Below, in pieces: positions 1 through 7,615 of a DNA stretch of 64,000 nucleotides. The stretch's first letter is position 1; each line of letters starts with the position of its first letter. The translations under genes were made by a program, and so were the position numbers. The DNA is taken from assembly GCF_004345675.1 (NCBI RefSeq), contig NZ_SLWU01000007.1:1-64000 (forward strand), given 5' to 3'. Origin of the DNA: Caldanaerobacter subterraneus (GTDB lineage: Bacteria; Bacillota; Thermoanaerobacteria; Thermoanaerobacterales; Thermoanaerobacteraceae). The notes beneath the pieces are model-generated. The model saw only the letters and a list, made by a program, of their open reading frames with translations, did not search any database and was not told where the DNA came from.

Positions 1-232
1 CCTCTTCCTGTTTTTCTTTTTCTATTTTTTTGAATTTAAATTTTGCTAATTTATGGTTTTCTAAACTTTTTTCTTTTTTTCTTTGTTTTATTTTTTCATA
101 TTCCGGATCTTCTTTAATGGCTTTTTTTACTGTAAAAAGGCTGCAGTTGAGTATTTTGGCAATTTCTTTCTGTGTCATTCCCTCTCTATGTAGTTTCTGT
201 ATTTCTTTTATAAAAATTGCTGGGTAACTCAC
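1..232 (-). CDS. Partial HTH DNA-binding protein, runs off the left edge
   Basis: An open leftward frame starts at a GTG at 232, preceded by a GGGGG ribosome site, and continues past base 1. The visible 77 residues begin VSYPAIFIKEIQKLHREGM and contain a resolvase/sigma-region-4 style helix-turn-helix (TQKEIAKILNCSLFTVKKAI, about residues 20-39). A very lysine/glutamate-rich, probably coiled tail follows. It belongs to the leftward arm of the integrative element. The function is probably regulatory or replication/transfer related; no family can be named from the fragment. An AT-rich stretch of about 125 bases (233-357) separates it from the next gene, and I see no clear promoter there. Confidence 0.6.
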   Translation of the reverse strand, partial: MSYPAIFIKEIQKLHREGMTQKEIAKILNCSLFTVKKAIKEDPEYEKIKQRKKEKSLENHKLAKFKFKKIEKEKQEE

Positions 233-357
233 CTTGTTTTCCCCCTTAAAATATACTAGTTTCTTGGGAAATACTGGTGTTTTCAACCTTTTTTGTCTCC
301 TGTTTTTGGGTACAAAAAGACTATATAAGGCTATGTGCCCTTTTGCAAAAAGCTTTG

Positions 358-630
358 TTATAGGACTTTTCTTTCTTCTGCAACCCTTTTTAGCCATTCT
401 TTGAGCAGTTCTCGGTTTATTAAAAACTTTGTACCAACCCGAAAGGCTGGGAAGCCCGATTCTGGGTTGTGGGCCAGTTCTAGCAATTTATCTCTGCCGA
501 TTCCGGTGTATCTTGCTGCTTCCTCTATTGTTAGTGTTAATTTAGGATTCATGGCTTCCTTAACTGCTTCTTTTATGGTTTCTTGTAGCTGTTCAAGGAT
601 ATTCTCTTCTACTGCTACCTTTGAAGGCAT
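358..630 (-). CDS. Excisionase-like helix-turn-helix protein
   Basis: This 90-residue protein has an acidic, probably helical N-terminus (residues 1-30). It is followed by a MerR/excisionase-type winged HTH of the HTH_17 family: LTIEEAARYTGIGRDKLLEL, then PAFRVGTKFLINRELLKEWL. The pattern (sequence choosing a helix, then a wing ending in a residue block before a final helix) is that of Xis proteins and of helper DNA-binding proteins of integrative elements. Its position in the leftward arm, opposite the integrase, fits a directionality factor that helps excision. The excisionase role is inferred from family and context. It could also be a general transcription factor of the element. Confidence 0.7.
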   Translation of the reverse strand: MPSKVAVEENILEQLQETIKEAVKEAMNPKLTLTIEEAARYTGIGRDKLLELAHNPESGFPAFRVGTKFLINRELLKEWLKRVAEERKVL

Positions 631-678
631 ATTGTGATACCCCCTTTTAGGTAGTAAATTTTGAATATTCTATTTTCT

Positions 679-903
679 TTATGCAATTTCCGGTTTATTT
701 GCTTTATCGTTGTATAATTCTTCTATAGGCACTTCCAAGATTTTTGCTATTTCTGCTAAAGTTTCCGCTTTTATATTTCTTTTCCCACTTTCTATGTAAT
801 GGTAACCTGTTCCGCTTTTATATCCTATTTTTTGTGCAAGTTCTTTTTGTGACATTCTTTTTGCTTTGCGTAAAGCTCTGATTTTTTCTAAATTTACTTG
901 CAT
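679..903 (-). CDS. Cro-like XRE-family regulator
   Basis: A small Xre/HTH_3 protein of about 74 residues. The helix-turn-helix lies at the N-terminus (RALRKAKRMSQKELAQKIGY then an SGTGYHYIESGKRNIKAETL stretch), with a short tail. I place the start at the ATG at 903, because GGAGGG stands seven bases upstream. An in-frame TTG 15 bases earlier lies inside that ribosome site. It is the first gene of the leftward arm and is read from a near-perfect promoter whose spacer is an operator. That is the arrangement expected of a Cro-type partner of the divergent repressor. Function is inferred from domain and position. Confidence 0.8.
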   Translation of the reverse strand: MQVNLEKIRALRKAKRMSQKELAQKIGYKSGTGYHYIESGKRNIKAETLAEIAKILEVPIEELYNDKANKPEIA

Positions 904-954
904 AAGTAAACCCTCCAAATTGGTAGTTTGTTACCGTACTGGTAGCCTAAATAT

Positions 955-983
955 ATTATAAACTACCGAATTGGAAATGTCAA
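955..983 (-). promoter_or_regulatory. Leftward promoter of the element
   Basis: On the minus strand TTGACA (983-978) is followed after exactly 17 bases by TATAAT (960-955). The 15-base operator at 963-977 occupies the spacer almost completely, so bound repressor would block RNA polymerase. It reads into the Cro-like gene at 903. Confidence 0.85.
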
Positions 984-1012
984 TACTTAATTTTCCGATT
1001 TGGTAGTTTCAC

Positions 1013-1041
1013 TTTAAAAAAAATTTCCGTTGCGGTATAAT
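1013..1041 (+). promoter_or_regulatory. Rightward promoter of the repressor gene
   Basis: TATAAT at 1036-1041 lies 17 bases after a weak TTTAAA box (1013-1018). The operator at 1024-1038 overlaps the -10 box, and a perfect operator (1046-1060) lies just downstream. This suggests autorepression of the repressor gene. The weak -35 box makes this less certain than the leftward promoter. Confidence 0.6.
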
Positions 1042-1082
1042 TATATTACCAAAATGGTAAAAACAAAAAGGGGGATAAAAAG

Positions 1083-1505
1083 TTGTTAGGAGAGAGAATT
1101 AGGAAAGCAAGGTTAGCAAAAGGTTTGACACAAAAACAATTAGCGGAAATGTTAAATATAACAGACGCAACTGTTAATAGATATGAAAAAGGTATAAGGA
1201 AACCAGATCCTGAAATGCTTAAAGCAATAGCGGATGTTTTAAATGTATCTATTGATTATCTTCTTGGCAAAACAGATATTCCTAATATTCATATACCCGA
1301 AAGTTATTCTCAAAAGCATGAAGTTACTAAACGAGATTTAGCACAATATGAGGACTTCGTAAAGCATGTTAATGCTTTTTTTATGGATGATAAAGTTGCA
1401 GATGAAGATAAAGAAAAACTTTTTAAAGACATATCCGAACTTTTCTGGAAGGCCAAAGAAATAAACAAACAAAAATATGGAAGGAAAAAGAAAAAAGCTG
1501 ATTAG
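1083..1505 (+). CDS. XRE-family repressor of the integrative element
   Basis: A 140-residue protein with a canonical N-terminal HTH_3 domain (residues 1-60, including LTQKQLAEMLNITDATVNRY and an SIDYLLGKTD end). A charged C-terminal region follows, with no recognisable peptidase domain. The TTG at 1083 is taken as the start, because GGGGG precedes it and XRE repressors typically begin just before GERIRKAR. It is the likely lysogeny or ICE-maintenance repressor acting on the six operators upstream. The downstream ImmA/IrrE-type peptidase is the probable inactivator of this repressor, as in ICEBs1 (ImmR/ImmA). That pairing is known for the family; it is inferred here. Confidence 0.85.
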   Translation: MLGERIRKARLAKGLTQKQLAEMLNITDATVNRYEKGIRKPDPEMLKAIADVLNVSIDYLLGKTDIPNIHIPESYSQKHEVTKRDLAQYEDFVKHVNAFFMDDKVADEDKEKLFKDISELFWKAKEINKQKYGRKKKKAD

Positions 1506-1507
1506 AG

Positions 1508-1568
1508 AGGTGCTTCACATGTATGAGAATAGGTGTATTAAAAAAATTTATAAAAAAGTGAAGCACCT
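1508..1568 (+). promoter_or_regulatory. Inverted repeat hiding the ribosome site of the ImmA-like gene
   Basis: AGGTGCTTCAC at 1508-1518 is perfectly complementary to GTGAAGCACCT at 1558-1568, an 11-base stem with a 39-base loop. The left arm contains the AGG of the ribosome site, and the ATG at 1519 is the first loop position. The right arm lies inside the coding sequence. In mRNA the fold could reduce initiation. Confidence 0.6.
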
Positions 1569-1974
1569 TGTACGAGAACATGAAACAAGAGACCCTAAAA
1601 AACTTGCGGAGTATTTAGGAATTCATGTAGTATACAAAAGCTATTCTCTATATACAAAAGGTTATTTTATAAAAACCCTGCGGAATAAATTTATTATTGT
1701 TAATGATGAGCTGGATGAAAACGAAAAGAAAATCGTCCTGGCACATGAGCTGGGACATGCCGTGCTTCATTCTGCTAAGCCTATTTCTTTCATCAGAGAG
1801 TATACACTTTTCCCAGTTGGAACGTATGAAGAAGAAGCAAATATATTTGCTGCGGAATTATTGATTGATGATAGTGATATAGAAGAGTTAAAGTATCTTT
1901 CAGTATCCCACATTGCTGCTGTTCTGGGTGTTAGTGAAGGACTTGTAAAATATAAACTTTTAAAGTTTTTATAA
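1519..1974 (+). CDS. ImmA/IrrE-family metallopeptidase
   Basis: A protein of about 151 residues with the zinc-peptidase motif HELGH (AHELGHAVLH, around residue 76). It has a downstream EEANIFAAELLI segment whose glutamate is the usual third ligand, then a short winged C-terminal part (VSHIAAVLGVSEGLVKYKL). ImmA/IrrE enzymes cleave the cognate XRE repressor after a signal and induce the element. I start at the ATG at 1519 (AGAGAGG six to eight bases upstream) rather than the in-frame ATG at 1477, which lies inside the repressor gene. It lies 13 bases after the repressor stop, so the two are co-transcribed and probably work together. Confidence 0.85.
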   Translation: MYENRCIKKIYKKVKHLVREHETRDPKKLAEYLGIHVVYKSYSLYTKGYFIKTLRNKFIIVNDELDENEKKIVLAHELGHAVLHSAKPISFIREYTLFPVGTYEEEANIFAAELLIDDSDIEELKYLSVSHIAAVLGVSEGLVKYKLLKFL

Positions 1975-2000
1975 AAAAATTTTACGCAGGAGGAGATGTT

Positions 2001-3176
2001 ATGGCTAAGAAGACGAATTATGTTAAAAACGGAAAAGAGTATTACCGTGTAACAGTTACTATTGGGAGAGATGAAAATGGAAAGCTAATACGTAAAGAAT
2101 TTTATGGAAAAACAAAAAAGGAAGCTGAAGCAAAGAAAGAAGAATATTTAAACGGAATAAGAAACGGATTGAATGTTGATTTTCAAGATGTTACTTTGGG
2201 AGATTTAATGCATACATGGCTTTTTGAAGTAGTGAGAATGTCAAGAAAGCCTGCTACGTTTGTGAAATATGAAGGACATTATAGAAATTACATAAAAAAT
2301 AGTGAACTATATGGAATGAAAATCAGTATCATAAAGTCGATACAAATACAGAGGTATTACAACAAGCTATATCAGCAAGGGAAAAGCAGTAAAACAATAA
2401 AAGCTTTGAACAATTTTTTGAAGACGTTTTTTAATTATGCAGTAGATGAAGGATATTTAGCTAAAAATCCATGCACAGGGAAGAAAATAGTTATACCCGG
2501 TACTCCAGAAGAAAAAATTGAAACAGAAATTGAAACTTTTTCTGATGAGGAAATAAAGAAAATTAAAGAAGCATTAAAAGGGCATCGTCTGAAGGCACTG
2601 TTTTTGCTGGCTTTTGGAACAGGTCTAAGGCAGGGAGAATTGTTGGGATTGAAATGGACAGATATTGACTTTGAAAAAAAGGAATTAAGGGTTCAGCGTA
2701 TGATTAAACAAGTTACTATTATTGATGAAAAAGGAAATAGAAAATATAAAACTATTGAACAAATACCAAAAACAAAAAACAGCATAAGGACAGTTCCAAT
2801 TCCATCATCACTTATACCAATGCTAAAGGAGCACAGAAATAGGCAAAGGGAAGAAAAATTAAAGGCAGGCTCAGTCTACCTCAATGATGTTGAAAAAGGA
2901 TATGTGTTTACAACAGAATTGGGCAATACTATAGATGCAAGTAACCTTTTAAAGACATATAAAAAAATTTTAAATAGAGCAGGAGTACCTTATAGAAAAT
3001 TTCATGCCATACGACACACGTATGCAACAAAACTATTTGAAAGGGGCGTACCACTCAAAACAGTATCAGAATTATTAGGGCACTCCAACATCTCTATCAC
3101 AGCAAATATTTATACTCATGTAATACCTAAACAAAAAACTAACGCAGTAGAAACACTAAATGACCTTTTTATTTAG
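2001..3176 (+). CDS. int: Tyrosine recombinase/integrase
   Basis: A 391-residue phage-type integrase. The N-terminus (residues 1-55) is an arm-type DNA-binding domain (YYRVTVTIGRDENGKLIRKE). Then come a SAM-like core-binding domain (about 65-165) and the catalytic domain (about 180-385). Catalytic residues are visible: Arg in GTGLRQGELLGL (about 211), H-x-x-R in FHAIRHTYAT (about 335-338), His in LLGHSNISIT (about 361) and the nucleophile Tyr in NIYTHV (about 371). A strong AGGAGGAG precedes the ATG. It catalyses site-specific integration and, with a Xis, excision. It is the last gene before the chromosome resumes, so attP/attR is probably immediately downstream. Confidence 0.93.
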   Translation: MAKKTNYVKNGKEYYRVTVTIGRDENGKLIRKEFYGKTKKEAEAKKEEYLNGIRNGLNVDFQDVTLGDLMHTWLFEVVRMSRKPATFVKYEGHYRNYIKNSELYGMKISIIKSIQIQRYYNKLYQQGKSSKTIKALNNFLKTFFNYAVDEGYLAKNPCTGKKIVIPGTPEEKIETEIETFSDEEIKKIKEALKGHRLKALFLLAFGTGLRQGELLGLKWTDIDFEKKELRVQRMIKQVTIIDEKGNRKYKTIEQIPKTKNSIRTVPIPSSLIPMLKEHRNRQREEKLKAGSVYLNDVEKGYVFTTELGNTIDASNLLKTYKKILNRAGVPYRKFHAIRHTYATKLFERGVPLKTVSELLGHSNISITANIYTHVIPKQKTNAVETLNDLFI

Positions 3177-3316
3177 AAAAACAGCTTTTTAAAGGCTTTG
3201 TTTTATTCCCACACTTTTCCCACAAAAGTTTTAGAAAGTTATAGAATGTTTTAGTACGTTAAAGTACAAAAAAGCAGTATTTATGCGAGTTACGGGGCAA
3301 TATAGGGAATTATAAA
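3177..3316. other. Probable attachment-site region beside the integrase
   Basis: A 140-base AT-rich gap between the integrase stop and the chromosomal PIG-L gene. It contains near-repeats (TTTTAGAAAGTTATAG and AATGTTTTAGTACG followed by TTAAAGTAC) that could be integrase arm sites. No tRNA gene or terminator is visible. Calling it the att region is inference from position only. Confidence 0.35.
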
Positions 3317-4726
3317 TTACTTGGAAATGACATACATATTCCAAGGTATCTTATCTATAAGGCGATTCCTGTAAATAGAATCTGCTCCCATAAATATATA
3401 CCTCAAATTGTCAACATGAGGAATGTTCACTTCAATCCATATTCTATTTCTCTCTATAAAAGGTTTTGACGCTATCACGTTTGTCAGGGAATTCTCTGCT
3501 CTCTTGTACTCGTACAGTTCCCCATTTACTACCCCTAAATCTATCCTCTTTATGTCACCTGGGTCCTTGTAAAACAGCCTCATTTCAATATGGTATATCA
3601 CTTTTTTAGAAATTGGCTTTGCCGATTCTAAACCAACGTACAGCTTGTTGTCATGGTAAAAAGCTGCAAGTTTAGTCAAAGCAGCACTCCTGTAAATTTC
3701 TTCGTTTAACATACCCCCCGTATACACTTTAAGAAGGGTATGAGGCAGATCAGCATCTCTCAAATCAGGCTTTGAAGACACAACTGGTATACTTATCACA
3801 GGCTTGGTAGCAAACAACTCAGTCTTTCTGACAAATCCCATCAAAAATGGCTCCATAACTTCTGTCTGGGTTCTATACTGTTTTATTGCAGCCTGTTTCA
3901 TATTCACTTCTTTAGGAGTAAGCTCAAAAGCCTGCCATTCTGTGTTGCTGTTTTTCATGTCTACTGGAGGCAACATAGGCCTATTTTTTTCTGCCATCCA
4001 AGGAACAGGCCATTGAGGGTGGTGAACTAAAAACATGTGTTCTCTGACATTTAAATTCATAACAGTAATTGTATATCTTACAAAATTGCTCACTGCCCAG
4101 TGGTCAGGATGAATGTCATCCGCAAGAGGGTAGTATATATCAGTAGGCTTAAAATCTTTTATTATCTCGGTAAGCTCATCTACCAATGTCTGACCGGTAT
4201 AAGGAGCTCTTGGCTTATAAACCGTATCGTAAGGAGCATAGGCCACACGAGTACCGCCACTTACGCGGGGCCTGTTATTATCCCAATATTGGCTCCACAA
4301 AAACCTCGTGCTTCCATCCGCAAATCCCAAAAAAATTAAATCTTTTCTGGGAAGCCCGAGAATTCTCATTGCAGCAATGCTTTCCTGCTGGCGAGCCAAT
4401 CCCAGTTTGTAAAAATCTCTAGGAGTAGGATTCTTTTTTCCGCAAAAAACCATTGCAGCTTTTTTATAGCTTTCACCACTTGTGACAACCACCACTTTTA
4501 CAGGCCTTTTTAATTCAACCGCTCTTTGGATAACACCTGCCATACCCAGAGTTTCATCGTCCGGATGAGGAACTATAATAAGTATTCTCTGCCCTGGGTC
4601 GTCAAAAGTAGGCACGGTAGCTTTTTCTGTGAAATTTGCAATAGCCATTCCCCAGTTCATTATATAGGAAACTCCGATAAGCAAAGCAGTAAATAAAGAA
4701 AAATATATAGTTCGCCTTGTAATCAT
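3317..4726 (-). CDS. PIG-L family deacetylase, membrane-anchored
   Basis: A protein of about 469 residues. An N-terminal hydrophobic segment (about residues 5-25) would anchor it or act as a signal. The LmbE/PIG-L fold follows, with the zinc motif PHPDDE (ILIIVPHPDDETLG, about residues 45-58) and the downstream HPDH (DDIHPDHWAVSN). The C-terminal 150 residues form a separate beta-rich region. The family hydrolyses N-acetyl groups from GlcNAc-type sugars, so a surface glycan substrate is plausible but not shown. The start is taken at the ATG at 4726, where ATGGAGG lies eight bases upstream, rather than the ATG at 4741. It transcribes away from the dipeptidase gene. Confidence 0.8.
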   Translation of the reverse strand: MITRRTIYFSLFTALLIGVSYIMNWGMAIANFTEKATVPTFDDPGQRILIIVPHPDDETLGMAGVIQRAVELKRPVKVVVVTSGESYKKAAMVFCGKKNPTPRDFYKLGLARQQESIAAMRILGLPRKDLIFLGFADGSTRFLWSQYWDNNRPRVSGGTRVAYAPYDTVYKPRAPYTGQTLVDELTEIIKDFKPTDIYYPLADDIHPDHWAVSNFVRYTITVMNLNVREHMFLVHHPQWPVPWMAEKNRPMLPPVDMKNSNTEWQAFELTPKEVNMKQAAIKQYRTQTEVMEPFLMGFVRKTELFATKPVISIPVVSSKPDLRDADLPHTLLKVYTGGMLNEEIYRSAALTKLAAFYHDNKLYVGLESAKPISKKVIYHIEMRLFYKDPGDIKRIDLGVVNGELYEYKRAENSLTNVIASKPFIERNRIWIEVNIPHVDNLRYIFMGADSIYRNRLIDKIPWNMYVISK

Positions 4727-4810
4727 ACTCTTTGCCTCCATTCTTGCTTATTATTTTACCATAGATTTATGAACAAATTATTACAGGATAATTAATTTTT
4801 AATTAATGAA

Positions 4811-4866
4811 CTCAAATTCTGAAAATCTTTCTCAGTGTGATACAATCATATTGAGAAGAATTTGAG
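4811..4866 (+). promoter_or_regulatory. Promoter flanked by nested inverted repeats
   Basis: An extended -10 (TGATACAAT, TACAAT at 4841-4846) lies between two nested inverted repeats: CTCAAATTCT (4811-4820) with AGAATTTGAG (4857-4866), and TTCTCA (4829-4834) with TGAGAA (4852-4857). No good -35 box is seen. The symmetry could be an operator for a dimeric regulator of the dipeptidase gene that follows. Confidence 0.45.
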
Positions 4867-4878
4867 GAGGGGATAAAA

Positions 4879-5811
4879 ATGTTTGTAGATTTTCACTGCG
4901 ATACCCTGTACAGGCTGGTAGATAAAGGAACTGATTTCTTTGAAAGGACAGAAGAGAGGCATGTAGATTTCCCCAGAATGAAGGAGGGAAAAGTGCATCT
5001 TCAAGTTTTTGCAGTGTTTGTAGACCCTAAATTTATGAGAAAGAATGCAGCTACAATGGCTTTAAAACTAATTGATAAAATGCATGAAATAATAGATAAA
5101 AGCAGCGAAATTGAATTGGTACTAAGAGGAGAGGATATTGACAGAATAAAAAGCGAAGGAAAAATTGGAGCTTTGCTCTCAATTGAAGGGGGAGAAGCCT
5201 TAGAAGGAGAAATCGCTTTACTAAGAATATTTTACAAATTGGGAGTAAGAGCTATCACTTTGACCTGGAGTTTAAGAAATGACTTAGGGGATGGAGTCGA
5301 GGGAGTTCCTGATGCTGGGCTCACATCTTTTGGAAAGCAAGTAGTAAAAGAAATGAACCGGCTTGGTATGATAGTAGACGTATCCCATCTCAATGAAAAA
5401 GGCTTTTGGGATGTTATAGAAATAAGCGAAAAACCAGTAATAGCTTCCCATTCAAACGCTAAAGCTTTGTGCTCCCACAGGAGAAATCTGACAGATGAGC
5501 AGATAAAAGCAATCGCTCAAAAGGGAGGAGTAATTGGTATAAATTTCGCTCCTCAATTTTTAAAAGATGACAAAAGAGCAACGATAGAAGATGTATTAAA
5601 TCACATAGATTACATGGTGGACTTAGTTGGAGAAGACTACGTAGGATTTGGATCTGACTTTGATGGCATAAGTTCCACACCAGAGGGGTTAGAAGATATA
5701 TCAAAATTCCCGAAAATTGTAGAAGGGCTTATAAAAAGAGGATATACACAGGAACAAATTGATAAAATCACTCACAAAAATTTTGAAAACCTCATAAAAA
5801 AGATTTTATAA
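4879..5811 (+). CDS. Membrane dipeptidase (peptidase M19)
   Basis: A 310-residue renal-dipeptidase-like zinc hydrolase of the amidohydrolase superfamily. It has the HxD metal motif at the extreme N-terminus (MFVDFHCDTLY), the bridging glutamate in LLSIEGGEAL (about residue 105), HSNAKALCSHRRN (metal and substrate histidines, about 193-204) and the terminal GFGSDFDG aspartate. These enzymes hydrolyse dipeptides, including D-containing ones. Bacterial members without a signal peptide, like this one, act in the cytoplasm. A GAGGAGGGG ribosome site precedes the ATG, and a strong terminator follows at once, so it is a single-gene unit. The true substrate is not evident. Confidence 0.9.
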   Translation: MFVDFHCDTLYRLVDKGTDFFERTEERHVDFPRMKEGKVHLQVFAVFVDPKFMRKNAATMALKLIDKMHEIIDKSSEIELVLRGEDIDRIKSEGKIGALLSIEGGEALEGEIALLRIFYKLGVRAITLTWSLRNDLGDGVEGVPDAGLTSFGKQVVKEMNRLGMIVDVSHLNEKGFWDVIEISEKPVIASHSNAKALCSHRRNLTDEQIKAIAQKGGVIGINFAPQFLKDDKRATIEDVLNHIDYMVDLVGEDYVGFGSDFDGISSTPEGLEDISKFPKIVEGLIKRGYTQEQIDKITHKNFENLIKKIL

Positions 5812-5821
5812 AACAAAAAGT

Positions 5822-5846
5822 GCCCCGATCACCGGGGCTTTATATG
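5822..5846 (+). terminator. Terminator of the dipeptidase gene
   Basis: GCCCCG (5822-5827) pairs with CGGGGC (5833-5838) around a five-base loop, followed by a T-rich tail. Confidence 0.85.
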
Positions 5847-6022
5847 TTAAAGGGGGAGTCATTGGTTTAACCAAGTATACATTATACATAGGTTTTTTAA
5901 AAAAAGCAAGACCTTATCAAAATATTTTAAGAGGGATAGGGGGTTTTAGGGAGCTCGTCTAGATATATTATACCCAGTTTTCACTGATTTTAAATTAAAA
6001 GAGTGTTAAATTTTTATTAACT

Positions 6023-6050
6023 TTGTGTAAAAAATAAATTGTTGTATAAT
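6023..6050 (+). promoter_or_regulatory. Likely glyA promoter
   Basis: TATAAT at 6045-6050 with TTGTGT (6023-6028) 16 bases upstream; the glyA ATG is at 6085. The remaining sequence 5847-6022 is AT-rich, and I see no gene or riboswitch in it. Confidence 0.6.
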
Positions 6051-6084
6051 AGAGGTAGAAACACAAAAATGAGGGGGTAAAACA

Positions 6085-7326
6085 ATGGATATTGAAATAA
6101 TAAGAAAAACAGACCCAGAAATCGCAGAAGTCATATTAAAAGAACTCAACAGACAGAGAAACAAAATAGAGCTTATAGCCTCTGAAAACTTTGTGAGCAG
6201 GGCCGTAATGGAAGCAATGGGTACCCCTCTCACAAATAAATACGCAGAAGGGTATCCCGGAAGGCGTTATTACGGTGGCTGTGAATATGTAGATATGGCA
6301 GAGGAACTTGCAAGGGAAAGGCTTAAAAAGCTTTTCGGAGCGGAACACGCAAATGTGCAGCCTCACTCGGGAGCTCAGGCAAATATGGCAGCTTATTTTG
6401 CACTTCTAAAACCTGGAGATACTGTACTAGGAATGGATTTAGCTCACGGCGGACATTTAACCCATGGAAGCAAAGTCAATTTTTCTGGGCAAATATATAA
6501 CTTTGTATCCTATGGCGTAAGAGAAGATACAGGATACATAGACTATGACCAAGTAGAAGACCTAGCAAAAAAGCATAAACCAAAACTAATTGTAGCTGGC
6601 GCTAGTGCTTATCCAAGAATAATTGACTTTAAGAAATTTAGAGAAATTGCAGACAAGGTAGGAGCATATCTGATGGTAGACATGGCTCACATTGCCGGGC
6701 TTGTCGCAGCAGGTTTACACCCAAATCCTGTTCCTTATGCAGACGTAGTGACAACTACTACTCATAAGACTTTAAGAGGACCTAGAGGAGGAGCTATACT
6801 CTGTAAACAAGAACACGCAAAAGCCATCGACAAAGCCCTTTTCCCTGGAACACAAGGTGGACCCTTAATGCATATTATAGCAGCAAAAGCTGTATGTTTT
6901 AAAGAAGCCCTTTCAGATGAGTTTAAAGAATATCAAAAAAGGATTGTAGAAAACGCAAAAGCTTTAGCAAATGCATTAATGGAAAGAGGAATAAATTTGG
7001 TATCCGGCGGTACTGACAACCACTTAATGCTATTAGATTTGCGAAACACAGGAATAACAGGAAAGGAATTGGAAACTAGATTAGATGAAGTAAACATAAC
7101 TTGCAATAAAAACGCTATACCTTTTGATCCATTAGGACCAAATGTAACCTCTGGCGTAAGATTAGGTACACCTGCAGTTACCACCAGAGGAATGAAACCG
7201 GAAGACATGGTAGAAATAGCAGATATAATAGCTAATATGATAAAAGATGAAAATTACAAAGAAAAAGCGAAAGAAAGGGTAGCAAAACTACTTGAAAAAT
7301 ACCCTCTCTACCCAGACCTCTTATAA
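6085..7326 (+). CDS. glyA: Serine hydroxymethyltransferase
   Basis: A full-length 413-residue fold-type I PLP enzyme. It has the SHMT signatures [17 protein letters not shown] and [17 protein letters not shown] near the N-terminus, [13 protein letters not shown] before the active site, and the PLP lysine in [14 protein letters not shown] (about residue 227). It interconverts serine and glycine, charging tetrahydrofolate with one carbon, in the cytoplasm. GAGGGGG precedes the ATG. It stands alone between its own promoter and a terminator; a palindromic repeat lies directly after the stop codon. Confidence 0.97.
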   Translation: MDIEIIRKTDPEIAEVILKELNRQRNKIELIASENFVSRAVMEAMGTPLTNKYAEGYPGRRYYGGCEYVDMAEELARERLKKLFGAEHANVQPHSGAQANMAAYFALLKPGDTVLGMDLAHGGHLTHGSKVNFSGQIYNFVSYGVREDTGYIDYDQVEDLAKKHKPKLIVAGASAYPRIIDFKKFREIADKVGAYLMVDMAHIAGLVAAGLHPNPVPYADVVTTTTHKTLRGPRGGAILCKQEHAKAIDKALFPGTQGGPLMHIIAAKAVCFKEALSDEFKEYQKRIVENAKALANALMERGINLVSGGTDNHLMLLDLRNTGITGKELETRLDEVNITCNKNAIPFDPLGPNVTSGVRLGTPAVTTRGMKPEDMVEIADIIANMIKDENYKEKAKERVAKLLEKYPLYPDLL

Positions 7327-7331
7327 CCCCA

Positions 7332-7398
7332 GACAAGGGGACGGTTCTTCCGTCCGGTTTCTCACAAAAAAATCGGACAAAGAAACCGTCCCCTTGTC
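7332..7398. repeat. REP-like palindromic intergenic repeat, copy 1
   Basis: GACAAGGGGACGGTT (7332-7346) is perfectly complementary to AACCGTCCCCTTGTC (7384-7398). The GGGACGGTT core and a flanking GACA(A/G) stem recur at 9727-9755. Such GGGGACGGTTC palindromes look like the REP-type repeats scattered through many clostridial genomes; the link to a REP-associated transposase is an inference. Confidence 0.75.
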
Positions 7399-7404
7399 CG
7401 GTTA

Positions 7405-7452
7405 AAAGAGCCTCCTTCTTGGTAAGAATCAGTGTGAGGCTCTTTGCTTTTT
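7405..7452 (+). terminator. Terminator of glyA
   Basis: AAAGAGCCTC (7405-7414) pairs with GAGGCTCTTT (7436-7445), followed by GCTTTTTG. Confidence 0.85.
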
Positions 7453-7539
7453 GTGTTTCAAAATAAACCAACCACTCACTAAAGCTTTTAATAGAGACAT
7501 TCTATAAAAATTTTACACCCTCAATATGCATAATTGCTC

Positions 7540-7568
7540 TTGACATAATGAAAAAATAAAGTTAGCAT
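7540..7568 (+). promoter_or_regulatory. Likely promoter of the flavin oxidoreductase gene
   Basis: A perfect TTGACA (7540-7545) is followed after 17 bases by TAGCAT (7563-7568). The Rex-like operator starts 12 bases downstream. Confidence 0.6.
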
Positions 7569-7580
7569 ATTACTTGATAA

Positions 7581-7598
7581 CTGTTAATAAATTAACAA
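7581..7598 (+). promoter_or_regulatory. Rex-like operator
   Basis: CTGTTAA-TAAA-TTAACAA matches the known Rex consensus TTGTTAA-N4-TTAACAA at all but the first base. It lies between the promoter and the start codon, as expected for a repressor that leaves DNA when NADH is high. No rex gene is in the window, so the binder is inferred from the motif. Confidence 0.75.
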
Positions 7599-7615
7599 TA
7601 TGAGGAGGATTTAAG

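Larger units (their letters stand above)
912..1060. promoter_or_regulatory. Six-operator divergent control region
   Basis: Six 15-base sites fit the palindrome TTACC-N5-GGTAA with up to about three changes each: 912-926, 931-945, 963-977, 992-1006, 1024-1038 and 1046-1060. The last is a perfect match. Centre spacings are 19, 32, 29, 32 and 22 bases. They fill the intergenic region between the Cro-like and repressor genes. This resembles the paired operator sets of lambdoid and ICE immunity regions. Likely binders are the two divergent XRE proteins. Confidence 0.85.
1..3250. mobile_element. Right end of an integrative element (prophage or ICE)
   Basis: The segment has the typical order of an integration/immunity module. 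Three leftward small DNA-binding genes face a rightward repressor, an ImmA/IrrE-type peptidase and a tyrosine integrase, with multiple operators between the two arms. Ordinary chromosomal genes begin at 3317, so the attachment site probably lies in 3177-3316, just past the integrase. The other end is outside the window, so size and type cannot be read here. The right boundary is an inference; no duplicated att core can be recognised from one end alone. Confidence 0.75.

Noticed and set aside
335-637. Rightward open frame over the excisionase-like gene
   Set aside because: The leftward frame holds an HTH domain; the rightward one has no ribosome site and a serine/phenylalanine-rich composition typical of a shadow.
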